Below are positions 52,279 to 61,063 of a stretch of DNA of 64,000 bases, one piece after another. A program made the position numbers and the translations under genes. The stretch covers positions 2,991-66,990 of the forward strand of contig CAJUIV010000003.1 in assembly GCA_910586905.1 (NCBI GenBank), given 5' to 3'. The notes beneath the pieces were generated by a model. That model did not search any database and was not told where the DNA came from. It saw only the letters and a list, made by a program, of their open reading frames with translations. The DNA comes from an uncultured Christensenellaceae bacterium. GTDB taxonomy: Bacteria > Bacillota > Clostridia > Christensenellales > CAG-314. Within the stretch, counting starts at the first letter, position 1, and each line of letters opens with the position of its first letter.

Positions 52279-52923
52279 ATTCTTATTTTACTCCAAAACT
52301 TTTAGCAAAGCAAGTTGTGTTAATTTTTTGTGAATAATAAATTGAAAAAGGCGTACTTAATTAAGCAATTTTAATTGAATGGCGCATCGTTACACATACT
52401 TATCTCTTCGCAAAACACAGGTTTTGCGAAGAGATATAGCAAGAAAAAGCAATTTTAACAAAATAAAACGTTTGTAACAGTTTCGTTTCAAGCACGGATT
52501 ATTCTTTATATAATGTCTGCAGGAAAAATATTCCGTTTTTTTCTAAAATGTGGCAGGCAGCCGTTTTTTATATTAAATATTTCGCTGATTTTACGTTTTA
52601 TTGATTCCAGAGCGGCAAAATTGATAACAAGTTAATCTCCCAGCAGTATAATTATTGCGCCAAAAATCAATATAAATTAAATGCTTTTATGCATTTGTAA
52701 TTGACCGAAATAATCGCTTTTTTCGTCCTGTCTATCAAAATTTGCATCCGTAAATGTTTTTGCAGCTTTAAAAATTTTTCCGCATACGCAAGTCTTGTTA
52801 TCGTTCATTACTTATGTTTTGGAAAAATACAAAGTCGACAATTTGTAATGACCGCTGTTTGGATGAAAAACGCGAATAAATTCACATTTTATACAGAGCT
52901 GCAAAAACGCAAAATTTAAAAAG
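52279..52923. other. Intergenic region upstream of the recombinase gene
   Basis: About 645 AT-rich bases. The only structure of note is the perfect hairpin at 52402-52435. A 72-codon plus-strand frame here lacks a ribosome site and coding character. Confidence 0.6.
52402..52435. repeat. Perfect 15-bp inverted repeat with a 4-nt loop
   Basis: atctcttcgcaaaac and gttttgcgaagagat flank acag. No T run on either strand, and far from both flanking genes' ends, so it is not an obvious terminator. Confidence 0.8.
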
Positions 52924-54135
52924 CTACAGTAAACTTTCCAAAACTTTCTCTAATGCCAATATGCCGTGTTCCAACGTCAGTCCTCCCTGTAAATACGCGA
53001 TATAAGGCTCGCGCAGCGGTCCGTCGGCGCTCAGTTCTATGGAAGAGCCTTGAACGAAACATCCGGCAGCCATAATTACTTTATCGGCATATCCCGGTTG
53101 TTGCCACGGTTCGGGCATCACAAATCCGTCCACCGGCGCAACGGATTGAATCGCCTGACAAAATTTTATCATTTTTTCGGAATCGTTGAATTTTATAGAG
53201 CAAACTATGTCGCCAAATTTATCGGTAAGTTTTGGCAGCACTTCGTAGCCTTTGTCTGTTAAAACTACAGAAAACAGCATGCAGGTTTTAAGCGCTTGAT
53301 TAACAACGTGCGGAGCAAGAAAAATTCCTTGGTAAAAAAGTCTGTATCCGCTTGCGTACGAGCCGACTTCTGCGCCGACGGACGGCGACGTCAATCTTCC
53401 AGCAACCAAGTCTATCAAATCTTCCCGTCCGGCAATATATCCGCCTGTAGGCGCAATTCCTCCGCCGATATTTTTTATGAACGAACCTGCGCAAATGTCT
53501 GCGCCTGCTTCAGTCGGCTCTCTTTTTTCAACGAATTCGCCATAGCAATTATCACACATAATAATACAATTCGGAACAAGACCTTTAACGAATTTACAAG
53601 CTTGCTCAATTTCGTCGATACTAAGCGCTAATCGCCAAGCGTAACCGCGCGAACGTTGTATATAAACCATTTTGACGCTATTATTTTTTAAGAAATTCTC
53701 GATAGCTTCGTAATCGAAACTGCCGTTTCGAAGCGGAATATTAAAGAATTTAACATTAAAATCGGCAAGACTTCCAACGCCGTCTTTATAAATCGTATCG
53801 TATAACGTATCGTACGGTTCGCCCGTAATCGACAATACGATATCGTTAGGCCGTAATAAACCGAATAAAGCAAGCGTTAGCGCGTGCGTACCAGATGCGA
53901 TTGCAGGGCTAACTAACGCTTTTTCTGTTCCGAATATCTGTGCCGTAACTTTCCCCAACGTTTCTCTGCCAACGTCGTCTGCGCCGTAACCGCTGGTACC
54001 GTTAAAATGCCTTAATGCGACTCGGTTATCTTTAAACGATTTTAAAACTTTTTCTTGATTAAATAAAGATATTTCATCCAAAACGTTAAACGCTGGTTTT
54101 GCTTTTTCTAAAGCCTCTATTATCTCTTTCTTCAT
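52924..54135 (-). CDS. PLP enzyme of the aluminium-resistance / methionine gamma-lyase-like family (YnbB)
   Basis: A 403-aa fold-type I PLP protein: HFNGTSGYGADDVGRETLGK near the N-terminus, SPAIASGTHALTLALFGLL, and GSFIKNIGGGIAPTGGYIAG with the PLP lysine. This is the YnbB family, annotated as aluminium resistance protein or methionine gamma-lyase-like; its true reaction is unsettled. The gene lies near miaA in many Clostridia. A Shine-Dalgarno aagga precedes the ATG. Cytoplasmic. Confidence 0.9.
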   Translation of the reverse strand: MKKEIIEALEKAKPAFNVLDEISLFNQEKVLKSFKDNRVALRHFNGTSGYGADDVGRETLGKVTAQIFGTEKALVSPAIASGTHALTLALFGLLRPNDIVLSITGEPYDTLYDTIYKDGVGSLADFNVKFFNIPLRNGSFDYEAIENFLKNNSVKMVYIQRSRGYAWRLALSIDEIEQACKFVKGLVPNCIIMCDNCYGEFVEKREPTEAGADICAGSFIKNIGGGIAPTGGYIAGREDLIDLVAGRLTSPSVGAEVGSYASGYRLFYQGIFLAPHVVNQALKTCMLFSVVLTDKGYEVLPKLTDKFGDIVCSIKFNDSEKMIKFCQAIQSVAPVDGFVMPEPWQQPGYADKVIMAAGCFVQGSSIELSADGPLREPYIAYLQGGLTLEHGILALEKVLESLL

Positions 54136-54216
54136 TTTTTCCTTATTATGTTTAACATAGTATTATACATTTCACTAATTTTTGATATAATTTAGTAAAA
54201 TTCAGTAAATCTTCGG

Positions 54217-55125
54217 CTATACTTTATAATAGACAGCTTTTAATCTGTCGTATATATGAGTCGCCACCTCAGACGGAGTTTTAGAGTCGACGTCGATATA
54301 CTCTTCTACTGCCATCTTTTTGTAATATGTTATTTGACGCTTTGAATAGTGTCTGGTATTCAGTTTTATTTGTCGTATTGCCTCTTCTAACGACGTTTTT
54401 CCCCTTAGATAAGTTATAATTTCCTTGTACCCTATTGCGGAAAAGGCAGAATTATCCAGATAACCGTATCGCTCTACCAAAGATTTTACTTCGCTAATCA
54501 ATCCGTTTTTAATCATATTATCTACACGCTCGTCAATTTGAGCATATAAACTTTCTCTGTTACGATACAGAACGAATAAAATGCATTTGTACCTTGGATT
54601 ATTTCGAGCTAAACCCTCTGATTTTTTTCTTCCGCTTTCCGCGATTTCAATAGCGCGTATTACTCTTTTAGGATTTTTGCAATCTATATTTTCAAAAGTT
54701 TTAGGGTCAAGTTCCTTTAATAATTGGCATAACTCGTCCAGTCCTTTTTCCTTGTAGATACAATTTAATTCCAATCGGCGTTCTGTGTTTACGTTTCCGA
54801 ATTCCGGAGGATAAATCAAACCGTCAAAGTAAAACCCCGTGCCTCCTGCCACAATCGGCATTTTTAAATTGTCAATGATTTTAGACGCGGATTCTTGATA
54901 AAGAAACGACGAATAATTTACGTTCGGCTCTACAACGCTCAGCATATGATGTTTTATACCGCACATTTCAGATTCGGTTATTTTAGCCGTCCCTATATCC
55001 ATACCTTTATAAACTTGCATCGAATCCGCAGAAACAACTTCGGAGTCCAACATTTTTGCAAGTTCTACCGCTACCGAGGATTTGCCTACCGACGTCGTAC
55101 CGGTTATACCTATAAAGGTTTTCAT
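54217..55125 (-). CDS. miaA: tRNA dimethylallyltransferase MiaA
   Basis: The ATG at 55125 gives 302 aa beginning MKTFIGITGTTSVGKSSVAV (P-loop). Other marks are VVSADSMQVYKGMDIGTAKI, PIVAGGTGFYFDGLIY and NPKRVIRAIEI. It adds a dimethylallyl group to A37 of tRNAs reading U-initial codons, the substrate for MiaB, whose gene is in the same cluster. The longer upstream frame lies inside mutL and is rejected; agagg lies before the chosen start. hfq, often next, is absent. Confidence 0.95.
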   Translation of the reverse strand: MKTFIGITGTTSVGKSSVAVELAKMLDSEVVSADSMQVYKGMDIGTAKITESEMCGIKHHMLSVVEPNVNYSSFLYQESASKIIDNLKMPIVAGGTGFYFDGLIYPPEFGNVNTERRLELNCIYKEKGLDELCQLLKELDPKTFENIDCKNPKRVIRAIEIAESGRKKSEGLARNNPRYKCILFVLYRNRESLYAQIDERVDNMIKNGLISEVKSLVERYGYLDNSAFSAIGYKEIITYLRGKTSLEEAIRQIKLNTRHYSKRQITYYKKMAVEEYIDVDSKTPSEVATHIYDRLKAVYYKV

Positions 55126-55126
55126 A

Positions 55127-57028
55127 TTATACAATCCTCTTAAACATTTTTTCCAATTGCCGTTTCGTAAAAACAACGGTTATAGGTCTGCCGTGCGGAC
55201 ACTGCAAAACTTTATTTTCGTCGATATCTTTTAAAATATTTTTAATTTCAAATTCGTTCAGCGTAGTGCCAGCCTTTATGGCGGCTCTGCATGCCTTTTT
55301 GGCTATTTTTTCTACTAACAGCACCCTATCGTCCAGTTTATACTCCTCGATGCCGGAAAGCAAATATTGAACAAACTCTTCCATATTGGTATCGGCAAGC
55401 AAGGTTGATACGGCGGTTATTCTGTAGGTGTTGATGCCGAACGCCTCTATCTCGATTCCCGCCGAACGAATATTACTCAAATTATCTTCGATAAACGCGC
55501 TTTCTTCGTCTTTAACTCTGAAAACGTAAGGAAAAAGCAAGTTTTGCATATCTTTCGTTTGACTTGACATAAATTTATCGAACAACAGTCTTTCGTGGGC
55601 CGCATGTTGGTCTATAAATATTATTTTGTCGTCAATTTCCACAATAAGATACGTTTTAAAAGCAACGCCTAATATTTGCGAACGCGAGAAATAATCTTCG
55701 AAGCCGTCTTGTCCTTCGATTAGTATCGCAGAGTTATTTGCCGCGGATTGTTCTTCTTCCGCAATCGTCATAGTTATAACAGGCTGCGCAACTTTAGTCG
55801 GTTCTCCGTAAAACCCGTATTTTTTTCGCGCGTTTTCAACCGTTATTTCTTTGTCCGCTTCTATCAAGTATTGTTCGAAAGATTGCCTAAGCTCTTCGTC
55901 CTTAGTTGCCTGCGCGACAGCTTCTCTTGCCAGATTTTGACCGCTCCTCTCTTCTTTTTTAAAATAGTCCGTATCGTCTATAACGCCTTTTTCTTCATAA
56001 TTTCCGAAATTTACTATTTGTTTAATACCGTTTAAAGCAGTCTTTTTCAGCGCTTCGTTCACAGCGCGGTAAAAAGCGGAATTCACGCTTTTCGCGTCGT
56101 CAAAACGGACTTCGGTTTTTTGAGGATGCGCGTTAACGTCTACTTTGTCGAAAGGCAAGTCTAAATTCAAAACGTAAAAAGGATAACGGCGCTGCATCAA
56201 ATACGGTCTATAGGCTTGCATAATAGCGCCGGCAATAGCATCGTCTTTTACATATCTGCCGTTAACGGACAACGTTTGATACGTTTTGTTAGCTTTGCTG
56301 TAGTCGATATTACCGACGTAACCTTGTATTCTGTACGTATTGTTAGTGCTAACGTAAGAAATAGCCAAACAATTAGCGATGCAATCCGCTCCGTAAACTA
56401 CGAAAATCGCTTCTTGCAATCCGCCGCCTTTTGTTTGATAAATTTTTTCGCCGTCTAGTATATACGTTATTTCCAGATGAGGATTTATCAGTATCAATTT
56501 CGAAACGAATTTCGTTATTTCCGCTGCTTCTCTTACGGGTGATTTTAAAAATTTTTTTCTTGCGGGCGTATTATAAAACAAATCTCTTACTTCTATTTTG
56601 CTGCCCACGTTAGCCGAGACGTACGTTTTATTCAAAACTACACTGTTCTCGACAGATACGCAAACAGCTGTTTCTGCACTTGCGTGCCGCGTTGTCATTT
56701 TAATACGGGAAACCGCCGATATACTGGGCAAAGCTTCACCTCTAAAGCCCAAAGTTTCAACCGCGAATAAATCGCTTGCGCTGTTTAATTTACTTGTAGC
56801 GTGTTTTAAAAACGCCGTTTCAATGTCCTCTTCTCTGATTCCGCATCCGTTATCCGTAACGGAAATCAAATCGAATCCGCCGTTTTCAACTTCTATCACA
56901 ATACGTGTCGCGCCTGCGTCAATACCGTTTTCTACAAGTTCTTTTATTGCTCCTACAGGTTTTTCCACCACTTCGCCAGCAGAAATCAAATTATAAACGT
57001 CCGGAGTCAACAATTTTATATTAGCCAT
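55127..57028 (-). CDS. mutL: DNA mismatch repair protein MutL
   Basis: A 633-aa protein with the GHKL ATPase (ELVENGIDAGATRIVIEVEN, DNGCGI, TLGFRGEALPSISAV) and the C-terminal endonuclease-type domain: FIDQHAAHERLLFDKF, the DQHAx2Ex4E metal motif with Asp in the last place, KACRAAIKAG and CPHGRP. It links MutS mismatch recognition to nicking. Start overlaps mutS by 8 nt. Confidence 0.95.
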   Translation of the reverse strand: MANIKLLTPDVYNLISAGEVVEKPVGAIKELVENGIDAGATRIVIEVENGGFDLISVTDNGCGIREEDIETAFLKHATSKLNSASDLFAVETLGFRGEALPSISAVSRIKMTTRHASAETAVCVSVENSVVLNKTYVSANVGSKIEVRDLFYNTPARKKFLKSPVREAAEITKFVSKLILINPHLEITYILDGEKIYQTKGGGLQEAIFVVYGADCIANCLAISYVSTNNTYRIQGYVGNIDYSKANKTYQTLSVNGRYVKDDAIAGAIMQAYRPYLMQRRYPFYVLNLDLPFDKVDVNAHPQKTEVRFDDAKSVNSAFYRAVNEALKKTALNGIKQIVNFGNYEEKGVIDDTDYFKKEERSGQNLAREAVAQATKDEELRQSFEQYLIEADKEITVENARKKYGFYGEPTKVAQPVITMTIAEEEQSAANNSAILIEGQDGFEDYFSRSQILGVAFKTYLIVEIDDKIIFIDQHAAHERLLFDKFMSSQTKDMQNLLFPYVFRVKDEESAFIEDNLSNIRSAGIEIEAFGINTYRITAVSTLLADTNMEEFVQYLLSGIEEYKLDDRVLLVEKIAKKACRAAIKAGTTLNEFEIKNILKDIDENKVLQCPHGRPITVVFTKRQLEKMFKRIV

Positions 57029-59624
57029 TATTTTTCACCTTTTTAACAAGCGAATTCAAAACGTCGAACGCTTCTATCGGAGACGTTTTATTCATATCTA
57101 TATCTCTAAGCACAGAAACGACTTCCTGAGCCGACCTCGCAAGTTGTTTTTCCTTTAGTTTGTCTTCGTTAAGTGCATCCAAGTTAAAAGACAAATTACT
57201 GTTTTCCAGCATTTTTACAATATCTTTCGCACGTACGCATACGTCTTCGGGAACTCCGGCAAGAGCCGCCACTTCTATTCCGAAACTTTTGTTAGCGCCG
57301 CCCCGCGCAATTTTATGCAAAAATACGACCGAACCGTTAAACTCTTTTACGGTAACTCTGTAATTCTTAACTCCGTCTACTCTGCCTTCCAAATCGGTCA
57401 ATTCGTGATAATGAGTTGAAAATAACGTTTTTGCCCGTATGTTTTTGGATACGTATTCCATAACTGCCCACGCTATAGACAAACCGTCGAACGTAGACGT
57501 ACCGCGGCCGACTTCGTCCAAAATTATCAAGCTGTTTTGAGTAGCGTTATTGAGTATATTCGCAACTTCCACCATTTCTACCATAAAGGTACTTTGATTA
57601 AACGCCAAATCGTCGTTAGCCCCTACTCTGGTAAAGATTTTGTCTGTAATAGGAATTTCCGCATTTTTTGCCGGCACAAAAGAACCTATATGCGCCATCA
57701 AAGTTATCAAAGCAACTTGACGCATAAACGTACTTTTCCCCGCCATATTCGGTCCGGTTATAATCATCGTTCTATTGTCTTGCGTATCCAAACTAACGTC
57801 GTTTGTAATAAAATTATCGCGCTTAATATACGCTTCTACAATCGGATGACGACCCTCGCTGATTTTTAGATCAGACGTGGCCGAATTTATCTTAGGTTTA
57901 GCGTAATCGTTTGTTTGCGCTACAGTTGCAAGGGACATCAAACAATCCAGCGCAGCAACGGCTTGAGCGGTTTGCTGCATAGTCGGAATGTACTGCAGCA
58001 TAGCGTTTCGAATTCCGTCAAATATAGATTTTTGCAATTTGCTTTTCTTCTCGAAAGCAGACAGCATTTTTTCTTCAAGTTCTTTCAGCTCGGGGCTGAC
58101 GAACCTCTCTCCGTTAGTTATCGTTTGTTTACGGATAAAGTTTTCCGGAGCTAAATGTAGCATCGAATTGGTGATTTCAAAATAATATCCGAAAACTTTG
58201 TTATATCCCAATTTTAAATTTTTGATACCCGTACGCGTTTTTTCATATTCTTCCAGCGCAGAAATGCGCGCGCTCCCGTGTTCGGATAAATCGTACAGCT
58301 CATCCAACTCGTCGTTAAATCCGTGTTTGATAAAATCGTTATCCTTTATTATTATAGGAACGTCGTCTTCTATAGAGCGTTCTAAAAGGTCGCACACTTC
58401 CGTCAAAGTAGAAATAGACTCATTAATTCCGCACAAAATTTTGCTTTTACAGCCGTTCAACAACGTTTTTATATTCGGTAACCGCTGTAAAGATTTTTTT
58501 AAAGATATACAATCTTTGGGAGTTACGTTGTTGTAAGATATTTTTCCGACTATACGTTCGATATCGAAAATGTTTTTTAATTCCAAAGATAAATTCGAGC
58601 GCAAAATATAGTTTTTATACAATTCTTCCACGCCGTCCAAACGCGCGTTTATTTGAGACGCTTTTTGCAAGGGACGGTCTACCCAATCGGCTAAAGCGCG
58701 GGCGCCCATACTGGTTTCCGTTTTATCTAAAAGCCACAATAAGCTTCCCTTTCTTTTTCCCTCGCGATACGATACCGTTAACTCCAAATTTTTCCGCGTT
58801 TTAACGTCGATTGACATAAAACGGTTTTTATCTATATATTTTGGCGGCTTTAAGTGAGGCAATTCGCGCTTTTGCGTATCTTTTAAATATTGCAGCAACG
58901 CCCCGCAAGACTGCAGCGCGAGTCCTTTACCTTGCATGCCGAATCCGTCGACAGACAGCACTTTATAGTGCTGCAAAACTTTTTCTTTAGCAACGCGTTT
59001 TTCAAAATTATTATCTTCGTAAAGCGAAAACTGCGGCAAATATCCTGCTTTTACGCTGTCTAAATTTTCCGAAAAATCTTTTGCGGTTTTATTACTGATG
59101 ATTTCGGACGGTTTATAACATACTAAAAATTCCTGCAAATCTTTAGTAATTACACAATCGTCAAACTCCGACACAAACAAATCACCGGTTGTAAGATCGC
59201 AAACCGTTACGCCAACGCATTTATCGTCCGAACAAACGGCGGCAATATAATTACTTCGGTTATCCTGCAATATTTCGCTATCCATAACAGTTCCCGCCGT
59301 TACGACGCGAACGACGTCCCGCTGCACCAATTCTCGTCCGTTCGGTTCGGTTAATTGTTCGCAGATAGCGACTTTTTCGCCCGCAGCTATTAGCTTTGCC
59401 AAATAAACGTCTACTGCGTGATGAGGAACGCCGCACATAGGAGCGCGTTCTTCCAATCCGCAGTTTTTACCGGTCAAAGTTAAATCCAATATTTTACTGG
59501 CCTTTTCCGCGTCTTCGTAAAACATTTCGTAAAAATCGCCCAGCCGATACAAAAGAATACAATCGGGATACTGCTCTTTCGTATTCAGATAGTTTCTCAT
59601 CATCGGCGATATCTTATCTTTCAT
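57021..59624 (-). CDS. mutS: DNA mismatch repair protein MutS
   Basis: 867 aa from the ATG at 59624, with ggaggaaaa just before it. The mismatch-reading motif is GDFYEMF near residue 35; the ABC ATPase has TGPNMAGKSTFMRQ, DEVGRGTSTFDGLSIAWAV and STHYHEL. It binds mispairs and recruits MutL. The start overlaps the end of miaB by 4 nt (ATGA). Confidence 0.97.
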   Translation of the reverse strand: MKDKISPMMRNYLNTKEQYPDCILLYRLGDFYEMFYEDAEKASKILDLTLTGKNCGLEERAPMCGVPHHAVDVYLAKLIAAGEKVAICEQLTEPNGRELVQRDVVRVVTAGTVMDSEILQDNRSNYIAAVCSDDKCVGVTVCDLTTGDLFVSEFDDCVITKDLQEFLVCYKPSEIISNKTAKDFSENLDSVKAGYLPQFSLYEDNNFEKRVAKEKVLQHYKVLSVDGFGMQGKGLALQSCGALLQYLKDTQKRELPHLKPPKYIDKNRFMSIDVKTRKNLELTVSYREGKRKGSLLWLLDKTETSMGARALADWVDRPLQKASQINARLDGVEELYKNYILRSNLSLELKNIFDIERIVGKISYNNVTPKDCISLKKSLQRLPNIKTLLNGCKSKILCGINESISTLTEVCDLLERSIEDDVPIIIKDNDFIKHGFNDELDELYDLSEHGSARISALEEYEKTRTGIKNLKLGYNKVFGYYFEITNSMLHLAPENFIRKQTITNGERFVSPELKELEEKMLSAFEKKSKLQKSIFDGIRNAMLQYIPTMQQTAQAVAALDCLMSLATVAQTNDYAKPKINSATSDLKISEGRHPIVEAYIKRDNFITNDVSLDTQDNRTMIITGPNMAGKSTFMRQVALITLMAHIGSFVPAKNAEIPITDKIFTRVGANDDLAFNQSTFMVEMVEVANILNNATQNSLIILDEVGRGTSTFDGLSIAWAVMEYVSKNIRAKTLFSTHYHELTDLEGRVDGVKNYRVTVKEFNGSVVFLHKIARGGANKSFGIEVAALAGVPEDVCVRAKDIVKMLENSNLSFNLDALNEDKLKEKQLARSAQEVVSVLRDIDMNKTSPIEAFDVLNSLVKKVKNNG

Positions 59625-60940
59625 TTTTCCTCCGTAACGATTCTGCCCCACAGCGTTGCCGATTTCGCTTTCTCGATTTCTACGGTAACAAATTCGCCTA
59701 TACTATTTTCATCGCCAACGAAATTGACAAGTCTTCCGCTTTCAGTTCGGCCGCACATAGTATTTTTATAATGGTCGTTCGCGCCCTCGACAAGTATCTC
59801 GAAACGCTTACCTAGCATTTCTCGACTTATTTCTTTTGTAACTTCGTTTTGACAAGCCAACAGCTGTGTAATTCTGCTTCTTTTAACGTCCGACGGAATT
59901 TGATTCGGCATCGAGTATGCGGGCGTACCTTTTCTCCTAGAGTATACGAAACAAAACGCGGAACTGAACTTAGCTTGTCTTACCAAATCTAAAGTATCTG
60001 AAAAATCCTGTTCGGATTCTCCCGGAAATCCCACCATGATATCTGTCGTTATCCCTACGTCAGGTAACTTTGCGCGAATTTTTTCAATCAATTTCAAATA
60101 ATCTTCCCGCGTATAACGCCGATTCATACGACGTAAAATTTCGGTACTTCCGCTTTGAACAGGCAGATGAATATTGTTGCAAATATTCGGATACGCCGAT
60201 ACAGCTTCGATAACCTCTTCAGACAAATCTTTGGGATGCGAGGTCATAAATCTTAAACGGAACTTTCCTTCCAGTTTTCCTATTTCATGTAATAGCTGCG
60301 CAAAATTCTCGCCGTTTTGCAAATCGTGTCCGTAAGAATTAACGTTTTGCCCAAGAAGAGTTATTTCTTTATACCCGTCTTTTAACAAGCTGTTTATTTC
60401 CGAAATAATGTCGGCAAGAGACCTGCTGCGTTCTCTTCCGCGTACGTACGGTACTATACAGTAGGTACAAAAATTATTGCAGCCGTAATTAATATTTACC
60501 CATGCGTTAGGAAAACTTGTACGAGATTCTACAAAGTCTTCCTCCTTATAGGAGACAAAATCTACGTTAAAACTTTTTTTCTTGCTGCGCGCGTTGATTA
60601 CCGCGTCTTTAAGCATAGTAAGATTGGATGTTCCCAAAACTATATCGACGAAAGGATAGCTGTCTTTTATTTTTTCCGCAACGCCGTCTTGTTGAGACAT
60701 ACATCCGCATACGGCTACAATCATATTTGGATTTTGACGCTTGATTTTTTTTAATTCGCCTATATGTCCGTATATCTTTTGCTCCGCTGTTGCTCTGATG
60801 CAGCACGTATTAAACACCACCGCGTCGGCTTCCGCAGCGTTCTTACACGATTCGTATCCGAGAGACTCCAATATGCCAGCGATTTTTTCGGAATCGTGAA
60901 CGTTCATCTGACAGCCGTAAGTATGAATAAAGTATTTCAA
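59621..60940 (-). CDS. miaB: tRNA-2-methylthio-N6-dimethylallyladenosine synthase MiaB
   Basis: The TTG at 60940 is chosen: ggagg lies 6 nt before it, and the protein then begins MKYFIHTYGCQMNVHDSEK... in register with the family; an ATG 24 nt upstream has no ribosome site. Cluster motifs are YGCQMN, FNTCCIRATAE, CGCMSQ, and the SAM motif GCNNFCTYCIVPYVRG. TRAM domain at the C-terminus. It methylthiolates i6A37 made by MiaA. First gene of the miaB-mutS-mutL-miaA operon. Confidence 0.95.
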   Translation of the reverse strand: MKYFIHTYGCQMNVHDSEKIAGILESLGYESCKNAAEADAVVFNTCCIRATAEQKIYGHIGELKKIKRQNPNMIVAVCGCMSQQDGVAEKIKDSYPFVDIVLGTSNLTMLKDAVINARSKKKSFNVDFVSYKEEDFVESRTSFPNAWVNINYGCNNFCTYCIVPYVRGRERSRSLADIISEINSLLKDGYKEITLLGQNVNSYGHDLQNGENFAQLLHEIGKLEGKFRLRFMTSHPKDLSEEVIEAVSAYPNICNNIHLPVQSGSTEILRRMNRRYTREDYLKLIEKIRAKLPDVGITTDIMVGFPGESEQDFSDTLDLVRQAKFSSAFCFVYSRRKGTPAYSMPNQIPSDVKRSRITQLLACQNEVTKEISREMLGKRFEILVEGANDHYKNTMCGRTESGRLVNFVGDENSIGEFVTVEIEKAKSATLWGRIVTEEK

Positions 60941-60990
60941 CAAACACCTCCGCCGTAATTTCATTACGACATACTTTCACATATAAATAC

Positions 60991-61019
60991 ATTTTACTAT
61001 TTATTTAGATATTTTTCAA
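60991..61019 (-). promoter_or_regulatory. Promoter of the miaB-mutS-mutL-miaA operon
   Basis: On the minus strand TTGAAA, 17-bp spacer, TAAAAT, about 50 nt before the miaB start. Confidence 0.65.
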
Positions 61020-61063
61020 GAAAAATAAATATAAAAATACAAATCACAAACAATAATAATGAT

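Noticed and set aside
52701..52919. 72-codon plus-strand ORF
   Set aside because: No ribosome site, AT-driven composition, rich in Lys, Phe and Cys without a pattern, and it runs towards the convergent end of the YnbB-family gene.
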